Positions 53,830 to 62,768 of a stretch of 64,000 nt of DNA are shown here, one piece after another. Under the pieces are notes generated by a model. The model was not told where the DNA came from and did not search any database. It saw only the letters and a list, made by a program, of their open reading frames with translations. The stretch comes from CAVSUZ01 sp963834715. Lineage in GTDB: Bacteria > Pseudomonadota > Alphaproteobacteria > Acetobacterales > Acetobacteraceae. How positions within the stretch are numbered: the first letter of the stretch is position 1; each line of letters opens with the position of its first letter. The position numbers and the translations under genes were made by a program. The stretch covers positions 62,001-126,000 of the forward strand of contig CAWIDE010000033.1 in the NCBI GenBank assembly GCA_963834715.1, in the 5' to 3' direction.

Positions 53830-54867
53830 ATGTCTGATGTAAAGGAAGCCCCGGCCCAGTCAGTGGCAAGTCCTGCCGGGGGCACCGGCCTTTCAGCTCG
53901 TCAGGTTCAGATACGCAGCGCTATTCAAGCGGTTGGTATGTTGCCCGTTCTGATTATTCTTGCAATCGCCTTTCATTATGCGAGCGACGCGCGCTTTCTT
54001 ACAGCGCAAAATCTCTCCATTGTCTCGCAGCAGGCGGCCATCAACATCGTATTGAGCTCGGGAATGACGTTCGTCATCCTGACCGGCGGCATTGATCTCT
54101 CAGTAGGCTCGATCCTCGCCGCGTCGGCGATGGCGGCGCTGATGGCATCGCTCGTGCCGGGGGTCGGATGGATCGGGGTACCGGTCGGCGTGCTTACGGG
54201 CCTGGTGTTTGGGCTCATCAATGGCGGGCTGATCGCGTTCGGAAAACTGCCACCGTTCATCGTCACCCTCGGCATGTTGACGGCGGTACGCGGCATTGCT
54301 CGCCTGATGGGCCACGACGCGACGTTGTTTAACCAGGATCTGCCGTTTGCCTTCATCGGCAACAGCAGTATCCCGTTGGCCCCCGGCGTGCATGTGCCGT
54401 TGCTTGCGGTGATCGCACTCGTGGTCATCCTGGTGTCCTGGTACGTGCTTCGCCGGACTGTGCTCGGTGTGTGGATTTATGCAGTGGGCGGCAATCCGGC
54501 CGCGGCCCGGCTCTCCGGCATCAAGGTTTGGGAGATCCTGCTCTTCGTGTATGCCGCCTCCGGCTTGCTGGCCGGGCTCGGCGGCGTCATGTCGGCGGCT
54601 CGGCTGTACGCTGCGAATGGCTTGCAACTTGGGCAAGCTTATGAACTGGATGCGATCGCCGCGGTGATCCTCGGGGGCACCAGCTTTGTCGGCGGTATCG
54701 GTTCCATTTGGGGCACCTTGGTCGGCGCACTCATCATCGCCGTATTGTCGAACGGACTGGTCCTGATTGGGGTCTCGGATATCTGGCAATTCATTGTCAA
54801 AGGATTGGTGATCATCGCCGCAGTCATGCTCGACCGGGTCCGGCTGCAAGGAAGCGTCCGTACCTGA
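53830..54867 (+). CDS. Sugar ABC importer permease (RbsC type)
   Basis: 345 residues with about ten hydrophobic segments. FVILTGGIDLSVGSILAASAM and FIVTLGMLTAVRGIARL are RbsC/XylH signatures, with AVGGNPAAARLSGIKV in the cytoplasmic loop and AAVILGGTSFVGGIGSI near the end. Ribosome site GGGAGGAGG. Confidence 0.93.
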   Translation: MSDVKEAPAQSVASPAGGTGLSARQVQIRSAIQAVGMLPVLIILAIAFHYASDARFLTAQNLSIVSQQAAINIVLSSGMTFVILTGGIDLSVGSILAASAMAALMASLVPGVGWIGVPVGVLTGLVFGLINGGLIAFGKLPPFIVTLGMLTAVRGIARLMGHDATLFNQDLPFAFIGNSSIPLAPGVHVPLLAVIALVVILVSWYVLRRTVLGVWIYAVGGNPAAARLSGIKVWEILLFVYAASGLLAGLGGVMSAARLYAANGLQLGQAYELDAIAAVILGGTSFVGGIGSIWGTLVGALIIAVLSNGLVLIGVSDIWQFIVKGLVIIAAVMLDRVRLQGSVRT

Positions 54868-54944
54868 TCGACCAGCTTTGGCCGGCGGCGGCTTCGGCCC
54901 ATCCATCGCCGGCCCACTCATCGGGCCCAGGGAGAAGCGTTGCA

Positions 54945-55868
54945 ATGTTAAAGGCTCTTTTGATGGCCGGCGTCGGCCTTGCTCTCGCAGCCGTTCCTGC
55001 CTCGGCGAAGGAACTTAAGGCTATCGGCATCACGGTTGGTTCGCTCGGCAACCCATATTTCGTCGCGCTAGGAAAGGGCGCGATGGCAGAGGCCCATAAG
55101 ATCAACCCGAAGGCTAAGGTCACGATCGTTTCTTCAGATTACGATCTGAACAAGCAATTCACTCAGATGGATGATTTTATTTCGGCGGGAGATGACCTGG
55201 TTCTGGTTAATGCCGCCGACCCGCGAGCAATCTTCCCGGCAATCAAACGAGCGCAAGCCGCAGGCATCACGGTGATCGGCGTCGATGTCGCCGCGGCCGG
55301 AGCGGACGCGACGGTGCAAACCAACAACACGCAGGCCGGCGAGATTTCCTGTCAGTATTTGGCGGACCAAATCAAGCACAAGGGCAATGTTATCATCGAG
55401 AATGGCCCCCAGGTTTCCGCCGTGATCGACCGCGTCAAAGGCTGTAAGTCAGTGCTGGCCAAGTATCCTGACATCAAGATCCTGTCTTCGGACCAGGACG
55501 GAAAGGGTTCACGCGACGGGGGGATGAATGTGATGCAGGGCTATCTGACCCGCTATCCGGACATCGCAGGCGTCTTCACCATCAATGATCCACAGGCAAT
55601 GGGAAGCAATCTTGCGGCCAAGCAACTCAACCGCACGAGCATCGTGATCACGTCTGTGGACGGTGCGCCTGATGTCGCGAGCGCGATGAAAGGCCAGACT
55701 CAAATCAAAGCTACCGCGAGCCAGGACCCGTACACGATGGGCGAGGATGCGGTGCAGACTGGTTATCATATCATGAACGGCAAGAAGCCGGCTAACCCGA
55801 TGATCCTGATGCCATCAAAACTCGTCACGCCCGCCAACGTGGACAAGTATCCTGGTTGGTCGCGCTGA
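54945..55868 (+). CDS. Sugar ABC importer substrate-binding protein
   Basis: 307 residues from the ATG at 54945 (GGGAGAA upstream; the frame further upstream runs into the permease gene). Signal peptide MLKALLMAGVGLALAAVPASA. PBP type I fold: GITVGSLGNPYFVALGKGA, VLVNAADPRAIFPAIKRAQA, VIGVDVAAAGAD, TINDPQAMGSNLAAKQL and VITSVDGAPDVASAM. Completes a CUT2 importer. Confidence 0.94.
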   Translation: MLKALLMAGVGLALAAVPASAKELKAIGITVGSLGNPYFVALGKGAMAEAHKINPKAKVTIVSSDYDLNKQFTQMDDFISAGDDLVLVNAADPRAIFPAIKRAQAAGITVIGVDVAAAGADATVQTNNTQAGEISCQYLADQIKHKGNVIIENGPQVSAVIDRVKGCKSVLAKYPDIKILSSDQDGKGSRDGGMNVMQGYLTRYPDIAGVFTINDPQAMGSNLAAKQLNRTSIVITSVDGAPDVASAMKGQTQIKATASQDPYTMGEDAVQTGYHIMNGKKPANPMILMPSKLVTPANVDKYPGWSR

Positions 55869-55877
55869 GCGTTCCGG

Positions 55878-55900
55878 GGCCCGGTTACGTTCACCGGGCC
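55878..55900 (+). terminator. Hairpin after the sugar importer operon
   Basis: GGCCCGG / CCGGGCC with a 9-nt loop, 10 bp after the stop and followed by TTCTCC. A plausible terminator for the importer operon, with a weak U-tract. Confidence 0.55.
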
Positions 55901-55930
55901 TTCTCCGGGTAGGGGAACGTCACTGAGTGC

Positions 55931-56980
55931 TTAGCTGACCACTCGCAGCCGCGGCCGCGCCTGGCCAAGCCGGGCGTAAAGATCAACGTAATCCTGGGCC
56001 ATCCGGGTCGCCGTGAAGCGCTGTTCAAACCGCTGGCGGATCTTAAGCCGCGACAGCTCCTCCAGGTGTGCCACCGCCTCGACCGCCTGCGCCTCGTTCT
56101 CCACGATGAATCCGGTCACGCCGTCCTCGATGATTTCCCGCACCGACCCACGATTGAACGCGATCACCGGGGTGCCACACGCCATCGCCTCGATCATCAC
56201 CAATCCGAACGGTTCCGGCCAATCAATCGGGAACAGCAGGCCCAGGCATCCGCTCAGGAACGCGGACTTGTCAGGATCACCGATTTCGCCGATCAATTCC
56301 ACATGGCGGCCGTCCAGCATCGGGCGGATTTTCTCGCGGTAGTACGTCTCGTCCACGCGATCCACCTTGGCCGCCATCTGTAGCGGGATACCCGCCCGGC
56401 GCGCGATGCGGATCGCCCGGTCCGGCCCCTTGTCCGCGGTGATGCGGCCAAGGAACCCGAGATAGCTCGGCTTCCCCGGCATCGGCCGGAGCAGGTTCGT
56501 GGGGATGCCGTGGTGGACGGTGCGGACGAAGTTGGCGCAGGGCAGCGGCCGGCGCTGGGCATCGGAGATCGAAACGACAGGAACATGAGGGAAGTTGGCA
56601 TAGATCGGCGCAAGTTCAGGCAAATCCAACCGGCCATGCAACGTAGTCAGGAACGGCGTCCGCTGCCGGCTGAACAGGGAAAACGGCCAGTAGTCGAGAT
56701 GGAAATGCAAAACGTCGAACTCGTCCGCTCGTCCGTACACCGTCTCCAGCAGCAGCATCTGCGGCGCGGCGGGATCGCGCACCTCGGCATCGAACCGCAG
56801 CGCCCGCGGCCACACTGGTTCGAGCTGCGCGGTGGTAATGGAGTCACCGCTGCCAAACAGCGTCACGTCGTGACCAAGGCGGACCAATTCTTCAGTCAAA
56901 AACGAAACGACACGTTCCGTTCCGCCATAGAGTTTCGGCGGCACGGCTTCCGTCAACGGCGCAATCTGGGCAATTCGCAT
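55931..56980 (-). CDS. Glycosyltransferase family 4 protein
   Basis: 349 residues from the ATG at 56980 (GGAGAAAGAAGG upstream). GT-B fold: the N-terminal IAQIAPLTEAVPPKLYGGTERV glycine loop, the mid-protein FLGRITADKGPDRAIRIA, and the C-terminal nucleotide-sugar site DWPEPFGLVMIEAMACGTPV. Divergent from otsA (123 bp apart), so both may be made under the same conditions; the acceptor is unknown. Confidence 0.88.
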   Translation of the reverse strand: MRIAQIAPLTEAVPPKLYGGTERVVSFLTEELVRLGHDVTLFGSGDSITTAQLEPVWPRALRFDAEVRDPAAPQMLLLETVYGRADEFDVLHFHLDYWPFSLFSRQRTPFLTTLHGRLDLPELAPIYANFPHVPVVSISDAQRRPLPCANFVRTVHHGIPTNLLRPMPGKPSYLGFLGRITADKGPDRAIRIARRAGIPLQMAAKVDRVDETYYREKIRPMLDGRHVELIGEIGDPDKSAFLSGCLGLLFPIDWPEPFGLVMIEAMACGTPVIAFNRGSVREIIEDGVTGFIVENEAQAVEAVAHLEELSRLKIRQRFEQRFTATRMAQDYVDLYARLGQARPRLRVVS

Positions 56981-57103
56981 AACCTTCTTTCTCCAAATTG
57001 GCGGATCCGCCCGCCTCTCGTTGGCGTTAACGGATGCATCAGGTTTTTTTGAGGCGTCCTCGCCCTGAAATCGCCGCAAGATCGAACGGCTCAGGAGACG
57101 AAT

Positions 57104-58534
57104 ATGGCAGGCCGGCTTGTTATAGTGTCAAATCGCGTGCCCGTGCCCACAGAACGTGGGCCGCGCGCGGGCGGCTTGACGGTAGCGCTCGCCGATGCGT
57201 TGCGCCCGGGCTCGCTCTGGTTCGGCTGGACCGGTAGGCGCGCAGCGCGCCCCAGCCATGCCCCCACAATCAACGAAGCCCACGGCGTCACCTACGCCAC
57301 CATCGACCTGAGCGAGACCGAATACCGGCAGTTTTACGCCGGCTTCTCCAATGCCGTGCTGTGGCCCCTGCTCCACTTCCGGCTCGGTCTGGTCGATTAT
57401 GCGTCGGAACAATACGATGGCTACCGCGCCGTGAACCGGCGCTTCGCCACCGGTCTGGCATCACTGCTGCAGGACGATGACCTGATCTGGGTGCACGACT
57501 ACCACCTGATCCCCCTGGGTGAGGAGCTGCGGGCCCTCGGCATCCGCAACCGCATCGGCTTCTTCCTGCACACCCCCTTCGTGCCGCCGGAAATTGCCGC
57601 CGCCCTGCCCCACGGGAAGGAACTTCTCCAGTCGCTCTGCTGCTATGACGTCGTGGGGTTCCACACCAAGGGCTATCTCGCGAGCTTTCTGCGCTGCCTC
57701 TCCGAGCTCCTCGGCCTCGATCCTGATCGCGGCGGCTTCATCCATCACGACGCCTTCGCGATGCGCCCCGTGGTGACACCCATCGGCATCGATGCCGACG
57801 CCTTCGCCGCCATGGCCGTGCAGTCGGCGGCCGGTCCCGAGACCCGGCGCATGAGATCCAGCCTCGCCGGCCGCCATCTCGCCATCGGGGTGGACCGCCT
57901 GGACTACTCGAAGGGGCTGGTGCACCGGTTTGAGGCGTTCACCCGGTTGCTCGAACACCACCCTGAGACGCGCCGGCGGATTTGCTTCCTGCAGATCGCG
58001 GCACGGTCCCGGGAAGATCTGCGGTCCTATCAGACCTTGCGGCAGGAGCTGGATCGGTTCGTCGGCGAGACCAACGGCCGCTACTCGGAATTCGACTGGG
58101 TGCCGCTCCGCTACCTGACCCAGACCGTCAGCCGCCGCACCCTGGCTGGGTTCTTTCGCAGCGCCCGCATCGGCGTGGTGACGCCCCTGCGCGACGGAAT
58201 GAACCTGGTCGCGAAGGAATACGTCGCAGCCCAGGACCCCGCCGATCCTGGCGTGCTGATCCTGTCTCGCTTCGCCGGGGCCGCGGAAGAGATGAACGAC
58301 GCTCTGGTCGTCAATCCGTTCGACGCCGATGAGATCGCCGGCGCGCTCAACCAGGCGCTGCACATGACGCTGGAGGAGCGGCGGGCCCGCCACGAGAGCT
58401 TGCGCCGCCATGTCTGGCAATCGACGGCACGGCGCTATTGCGAGAGTTTCCTGTCCTATCTCGTGCCGGTTGGCCGCCCGTACGCCCCGCAGGCGCCGAT
58501 GGTCATGACGCGCATGGCCGCCCAAGAGCCCTGA
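57104..58534 (+). CDS. otsA: Trehalose-6-phosphate synthase
   Basis: 476 residues, GT20. SNRVPVPTERGPRAGGLTVAL (UDP-glucose loop), WVHDYHLIPLGEELR, IGFFLHTPFVPPE, GVDRLDYSKGLVHRFEAF and VTPLRDGMNLVAKEYVAAQ are the family signatures. Makes trehalose-6-phosphate from UDP-glucose and glucose-6-phosphate, for osmo/desiccation protection. No trehalose-6-phosphate phosphatase (otsB) in the window. Confidence 0.95.
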   Translation: MAGRLVIVSNRVPVPTERGPRAGGLTVALADALRPGSLWFGWTGRRAARPSHAPTINEAHGVTYATIDLSETEYRQFYAGFSNAVLWPLLHFRLGLVDYASEQYDGYRAVNRRFATGLASLLQDDDLIWVHDYHLIPLGEELRALGIRNRIGFFLHTPFVPPEIAAALPHGKELLQSLCCYDVVGFHTKGYLASFLRCLSELLGLDPDRGGFIHHDAFAMRPVVTPIGIDADAFAAMAVQSAAGPETRRMRSSLAGRHLAIGVDRLDYSKGLVHRFEAFTRLLEHHPETRRRICFLQIAARSREDLRSYQTLRQELDRFVGETNGRYSEFDWVPLRYLTQTVSRRTLAGFFRSARIGVVTPLRDGMNLVAKEYVAAQDPADPGVLILSRFAGAAEEMNDALVVNPFDADEIAGALNQALHMTLEERRARHESLRRHVWQSTARRYCESFLSYLVPVGRPYAPQAPMVMTRMAAQEP

Positions 58535-59427
58535 TGCCCCACCTGCCGGTCCCCACGTTGGATCACGTTGTCGTGAATACGCAGGATCGGTTGGACGAGG
58601 CGGCCCAAACCTACCGCCGCCTGGGCTTCACGCTCACACTGCGCGGCTATCACACGCTGGGTTCGATGAACCACTTGACGATGTTCGGCACCGACTATCT
58701 GGAGCTGATCGCCGTCCAACCCCCCGGCAATCCATTCGTCATGGCCGGCGATGGCCGGCCATCCACGACTTCCGGCGCCCCAGTCAAGCCAACCTCGACG
58801 CGCACCGAGCTCCTCGACGCCCCCATCGGTCTCAACGGCCTCGTCTTCGGCACCGAAGACTCCACCTCGGTCCACCAGGCGCTGGAAGCTGCGGGCGTAC
58901 CCGTCGACCCGCCCGGCGAATTCTCCCGCCCCGTCGAGCTTCCCGGCGGACCCCGCGACGCCGTATTCCGCACCGTCAACCTGCGGCCGGGGGTCGTCCC
59001 GGCCGGACGGCTCTATTTCTGCCACCACCTCACGCCCGATCTGGTCTGGCGCGATGAATGGCGCCGCCATCCCAACGGCGTCACCGGCGTGGAGCGCATC
59101 GTCGCCGTCGCCGACCGCCCCGCTGAACTAACCGCCATGCTCTCCAGAATGTTCGGCCCCGAGGCGATCCGCGGAAACATGCTGATCATGGGCCTGGCGA
59201 CACTCTCGGTCGTAACGCCGGACGAGTTCAGCGCAGCCTGGGGGGACATGGCACCCGACCCCGCCGGACGGAGCCAGTACATGGCAGCGCTGGGGCTGCG
59301 CGTTTCGTCCCTACGGCAGACCGGCGACGTGCTCGCTGCGAACGGCGTCCCAGGCGCCGTCGAGCCGTCGCGTATCCGGATCGCGGCGCGAGATGCGTTC
59401 GACGTGGCGCTGGATTTCCGGGAGTAA
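58534..59427 (+). CDS. VOC-family protein with an in-frame hairpin repeat
   Basis: 297 residues; the ATG overlaps the otsA stop (TGATG). TLDHVVVNTQDRLDEAAQTYRRLGF and MNHLTMFGTDYLELI are VOC/glyoxalase-like; the second half (GRLYFCHHLTPDLVWRDEWRRHPNGV) matches the DUF4743/glyoxalase-like proteins. Residues ~69-83 (MAGDGRPSTTSGAP) are encoded by a hairpin repeat found elsewhere between genes, apparently inserted in frame in a loop. Ligand unknown. Confidence 0.8.
   Translation: MPHLPVPTLDHVVVNTQDRLDEAAQTYRRLGFTLTLRGYHTLGSMNHLTMFGTDYLELIAVQPPGNPFVMAGDGRPSTTSGAPVKPTSTRTELLDAPIGLNGLVFGTEDSTSVHQALEAAGVPVDPPGEFSRPVELPGGPRDAVFRTVNLRPGVVPAGRLYFCHHLTPDLVWRDEWRRHPNGVTGVERIVAVADRPAELTAMLSRMFGPEAIRGNMLIMGLATLSVVTPDEFSAAWGDMAPDPAGRSQYMAALGLRVSSLRQTGDVLAANGVPGAVEPSRIRIAARDAFDVALDFRE
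58738..58779. repeat. GTCATGCC-type hairpin repeat inside a CDS
   Basis: ATGGCCGGC (58741-58749), GATG loop, GCCGGCCAT (58754-58762), then CCACGACTTCCGG. Same architecture as the copies at 30683 and 32325; the stem bases differ but pair on both sides, as expected of a conserved hairpin. Confidence 0.7.
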
Positions 59428-59810
59428 CAACGGGCATCACCGCGCCGACCGGTGTCATTGCGGGAGCGGAGCGACGAAGCAATCTCCGCCGGGCGAAGGC
59501 CCCTGCCGCTCCATCAACGCTGCGGGGGCGCGGTGGACTGCCAGCCTGTACCGCAGATACCAAGTCGTGTTCGTCAATTCACTAACTCCACCCTCGAACC
59601 ACACGAAGCTTGACGACCCGATTTCTACTAAAGAGTATGTCGGCCCGGCAGCTTATTTTCGCTTCCGGTACGAGGGGTACAGAAAGAAAGTGACGTGCGC
59701 CGGACTGACCCGCCAAAATCGCGCAAATGGAGGAATGGTGTCTGATTGCCCAAAACGCATTTGTGTTCAGTAACCCATCTCTCCGCCCTATGAGAGTATG
59801 AGAACCATAC
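59428..59810. other. Intergenic boundary region before the accessory block
   Basis: 383 bp. A short interspersed repeat at 59454-59490 (TCATTGC...GCAATC type with ATTGC/GCAAT ends) is followed by sequence whose GC drops clearly from about 59560 onward, marking a change in composition. No supported gene; probably contains the promoter of the vWA operon. Confidence 0.5.
59454..59490. repeat. TCATTGC-type interspersed repeat
   Basis: Contains ATTGC and GCAAT arms around GGGAGCGGAGCGACGAA, the layout of a widespread short bacterial repeat (TCATTGCGAGCGAAGCGAAGCAATC type). Located at the edge of the low-GC block. Confidence 0.5.
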
Positions 59811-60587
59811 ATGCCATACTCCGCTGAAATCAGCCGCGCAAATCCAACCTGCATCCTGTTTGTCATTGATCAATCGGGCTCAATGTCAGATGAGCTCGAA
59901 GAAGGGGTGACCAAAGCGAACTTCCTCGCAGATGTGCTAAATCGCAGCCTTATGGAGCTTGTAATTCGGTGCAAAAAGGCCGAAGGAGTCCTCAACTACT
60001 TTGATGTAGGTGTGATAGGGTATTCCGGATCGAATGTTGCGCCAGGATTTGGTGGCAAATTAGCGGGCAGCCACCTCTGCGATATTGCAGCCCTCGCCGG
60101 CAGTCCTGTCCGTGTTGAGGCTCGAAAGAAACGCGTGCCCGACGGAGCTGGGGGCCTGGTTGAGACGGAAGTTAAATTTCCAATTTGGTTTGAGCCGCAA
60201 GCTTCCGGCGGAACTCCAATGTGCGCGGCGCTTCGCATGGCAGGGGATCTTGTAGCTGACTGGTGTGTCCAGCATCCGCATTCGTATCCGCCGACCGTGT
60301 TGCACGTCACGGACGGTGAAGCCACCGATGGCTCTGAAGCAGAGGTGATGGATGCGGCAGCGCATGTCACCCGTCCAGTTACTCTAGACGGAAGTGTTCT
60401 GCTACTCAACCTGCACATCTCAAGCGGTCGCGAAGAGCCGATCCGTTTTCCAAACTCGCTACAGGGCATCTCTGACAGTTACGCTCGACTACTATTTCAG
60501 ATCAGCAGCATTCTACCGCCAGAGATCCAAGCCAGGGCATCAGAGGCGGGAATTGCAGTCCGTAATAATAGCCGAGGCTATGTATAA
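59811..60587 (+). CDS. vWA-domain protein (TerY-like)
   Basis: 258 residues. A single von Willebrand factor A domain: MIDAS motif FVIDQSGSMSDE near residue 20, the Thr of SGGTPMCAALRMA and the Asp of VLHVTDGEATDGSE. The insertion EARKKRVPDGAGGLVETEVKFP is seen in TerY-type proteins next to kinase/phosphatase genes. Its last 8 bp overlap the ATG of the phosphatase frame at 60580. Likely a metal-dependent scaffold for the phosphorylation pair downstream. Confidence 0.82.
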   Translation: MPYSAEISRANPTCILFVIDQSGSMSDELEEGVTKANFLADVLNRSLMELVIRCKKAEGVLNYFDVGVIGYSGSNVAPGFGGKLAGSHLCDIAALAGSPVRVEARKKRVPDGAGGLVETEVKFPIWFEPQASGGTPMCAALRMAGDLVADWCVQHPHSYPPTVLHVTDGEATDGSEAEVMDAAAHVTRPVTLDGSVLLLNLHISSGREEPIRFPNSLQGISDSYARLLFQISSILPPEIQARASEAGIAVRNNSRGYV

Positions 60588-61401
60588 CAACGGCAAACTC
60601 GACGATGTGGTCAAGTTTTTCGACATAGGTACCAGGCCCCGTATTTCGGGTGGAGACCGCTGACAAGGACTGTGATACCATTTATCCAGAACTCGCCTCG
60701 TATTTAGCCGCCCGAAGGAGCCCGGGCGTGCTTGCGAGGATGTTGTGTTGGGGTGGCCCAGCCAAGCGCGCTTTGCGGTCAGTGACGGCGCATCGATCTC
60801 CTACGATAGCCGGGGCTGGGCGAGAGCCCTCTGTTGGCATTTTATGAAAGATATCAATGTGGGGCCAGAATGGCTCGAAGTCGCCAGGTCCCGGTTCGCA
60901 GCAAGGACCTGTCCGCCCGAGGATGATTGGGCTGCCGTTAATGCCTCTGACCGAGGGAGCTTCGCAACATTTCTTGGCTTTACGGTTACAGATACGATGC
61001 TGCTTGCCCATGGTATCGGGGATACAGTTTTATTCGTCTTGGCGCCGGATCATTGTATATCTCTCTTCCCGAATCTCTCAGCAGCTGACTTTAACCGTGA
61101 CCCGATCCTGCTTTGTAGTCGCGCCGGTCGCAGCGCGTTCCCCGAGACCGAAACTTCCTTTTCAGAGCGGGAACTCCGCCTGCAATCTCCACCCCACGGC
61201 TGGGCTGGGACCTACCTTATCGCCCTCACCGATGCTTTGGCGGAGTGGGTAATCCGCGGCGAAGATGATGCAGCCCGCTGGCTAAGATTGAAGCACATCG
61301 CGAGCCGCACCCGTGACACTTTCGACACGTGGATAGCCGAGGCCGTTGACACAGGACAGCTCCGAAGGGACGACTGTTCTGCCCTCGTCATTGGCCTATG
61401 A
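60580..61401 (+). pseudogene. PP2C-like phosphatase with disrupted N-terminal region
   Basis: The ATG at 60580 begins a frame ending RPRISGGDR with TGA at 60661 and again at 60673. The frame resumes as FSRPKEPGRACEDVV, ARFAVSDGASISYDSRGWA (PP2C metal-binding motif) and GFTVTDTMLLAHGIGDT, and ends DDCSALVIGL at 61401. Between the stops, the +1 frame reads ADKDCDTIYPELASYLA, so two compensating shifts near 60660 and 60710 would give an intact ~270-residue enzyme. Probably removes phosphates added by the downstream kinase. The kinase ATG overlaps its stop (ATGA). Confidence 0.7.
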
Positions 61402-61560
61402 ACTACCCGTCCGGCGACCGCTACAGTGAGTTTGTGCAAAATCCCACCGTCTATTTCCTAGATCCATCTATAAGAGTGAGGTGGACCCCACCTATGGGAC
61501 CAATTTGGCCCGCTGCTTAGCTACAGCCCCCGTCCGGCTCCCATCCTTCCTTCTTTCAAG

Positions 61561-62493
61561 CTAAGCATAAACCTCTTCCTGCTGTTGTGGCGGCTGTGGA
61601 TATGTGGGTAACCCGCCAGCGTTGTCCAAGCGAAGCTGCATATCCACAGCCGATCTCGCAAGCCCCGCTCGCCACACCGCCATCGGCATGCGATGTCCCA
61701 GCACCTGATGCGGGCGCAGCTCGTTGTAGAACTCCATCCACGCGCCGATCCCCACCCGCGCTTCGCGCGCGTCCGCGTAGTCCTTCAAGTAAACCTCCTC
61801 GTGCTTGAGCGAGCGCCACAGCCGCTCGATGAACACGTTGTCCATCCATCGACCGCGGCCATCCATCGATACCGCAATCCCGGCTCCAAGCAGCGTGCCG
61901 ACAAAGGCCTCGCAGGTGAATTGGCTGCCCTGGTCCGTATTGAACACCTCCGGCCGGCCGTGTCGCCGCAGGGCGTCCTTCAGCGCGTCCACGCAAAACC
62001 CCGCATCCATCGTGTTCGACAGCCGCCACGACAGCGCCGCGCAACTCCACCAATCCATCACCGTCACCAGATACAGGAACCCACGCCGCATCGGAATGTA
62101 GGTGATGTCCGCGCACCATACCTGGTTCACTCGCTCGATCCGCACGTCCCGCAGCAGATACGGGTAGATTTTGTGTCCAGGCCCTGGCTTGCTGGTGCGC
62201 GGCTTCGGCCCCAGCGCCGCGATCCCCATCACCCGCATCAGCCGCTGCACCCGCTTGCGGTTTACCTTCTCCCCGCCCGTGCTCAGCGTCGCCGCGATCC
62301 GCCGCGAGCCATAGAACGGCCACGCGACGAACACCGCGTCAATCCGGCGCATCAGCGCCAGCTCGTCCGCGTCATGCTCCGGCTTCGCGCGATAAACGCC
62401 TGAGCGCGCCAGTCCAAGCAACGCGCATTGCCGCCGCACCGAGAGCTGCCCGTGGCCGCGATCGAGCATCGCTCTCCGGCCCGCCGCGCTCAT
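61561..62493 (-). CDS. IS3 transposase OrfB (integrase catalytic domain)
   Basis: 310 residues. HTH_21-like N-terminus (CALLGLARSGVYR), then the rve core with VWCADITYIP (first Asp), VFNTDQGSQFTCEAF (second Asp) and WMDNVFIERLWRSLKHEEVY (Glu). It lies in the -1 frame relative to orfA and overlaps it by 4 bp. Confidence 0.93.
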   Translation of the reverse strand: MSAAGRRAMLDRGHGQLSVRRQCALLGLARSGVYRAKPEHDADELALMRRIDAVFVAWPFYGSRRIAATLSTGGEKVNRKRVQRLMRVMGIAALGPKPRTSKPGPGHKIYPYLLRDVRIERVNQVWCADITYIPMRRGFLYLVTVMDWWSCAALSWRLSNTMDAGFCVDALKDALRRHGRPEVFNTDQGSQFTCEAFVGTLLGAGIAVSMDGRGRWMDNVFIERLWRSLKHEEVYLKDYADAREARVGIGAWMEFYNELRPHQVLGHRMPMAVWRAGLARSAVDMQLRLDNAGGLPTYPQPPQQQEEVYA

Positions 62494-62768
62494 CTGCCGG
62501 ACCTCCGCGCTAAAAAATCCCGCTCCAGTACCAGTTCGCCGATCTTGGCGTGCAGTAGCGCGATTTCCTTCGCCGGTTGCTCATCGCCTGTCCCGGTCCG
62601 GAAAACCCGTTCGGCATGTTCTAGCAGCTGCTTCTTCCAGGCGTAGATCTGTGTCGGATGCACCTGGTAACGCACCGCCAGCTCGGCCACTGTCGCGTCT
62701 TCCCGCAGCGCTTCCAGGGCGATCTTCGCCTTCAGCGCGGCATCGATCCTGCGTCGGGTTCTGCTCAT
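62490..62768 (-). CDS. IS3 transposase OrfA (DNA-binding)
   Basis: 92 residues. Helix-turn-helix (EDATVAELAVRYQVHPTQIYAWKKQ) followed by a leucine-rich coiled-coil (AKEIALLHAKIGELVLERDF). The frameshift heptamer near its end can fuse it to OrfB. Confidence 0.92.
   Translation of the reverse strand: MSRTRRRIDAALKAKIALEALREDATVAELAVRYQVHPTQIYAWKKQLLEHAERVFRTGTGDEQPAKEIALLHAKIGELVLERDFLARRSGR
62511..62517 (-). promoter_or_regulatory. -1 frameshift heptamer T TTT TTA
   Basis: On the minus strand the orfA frame reads GAT TTT TTA GCG, so T TTT TTA is in the phase required for -1 slippage. After slippage the frame reads AGC GCG GAG GTC CGG CAG ATG, open into orfB, giving an OrfAB fusion. Confidence 0.75.
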
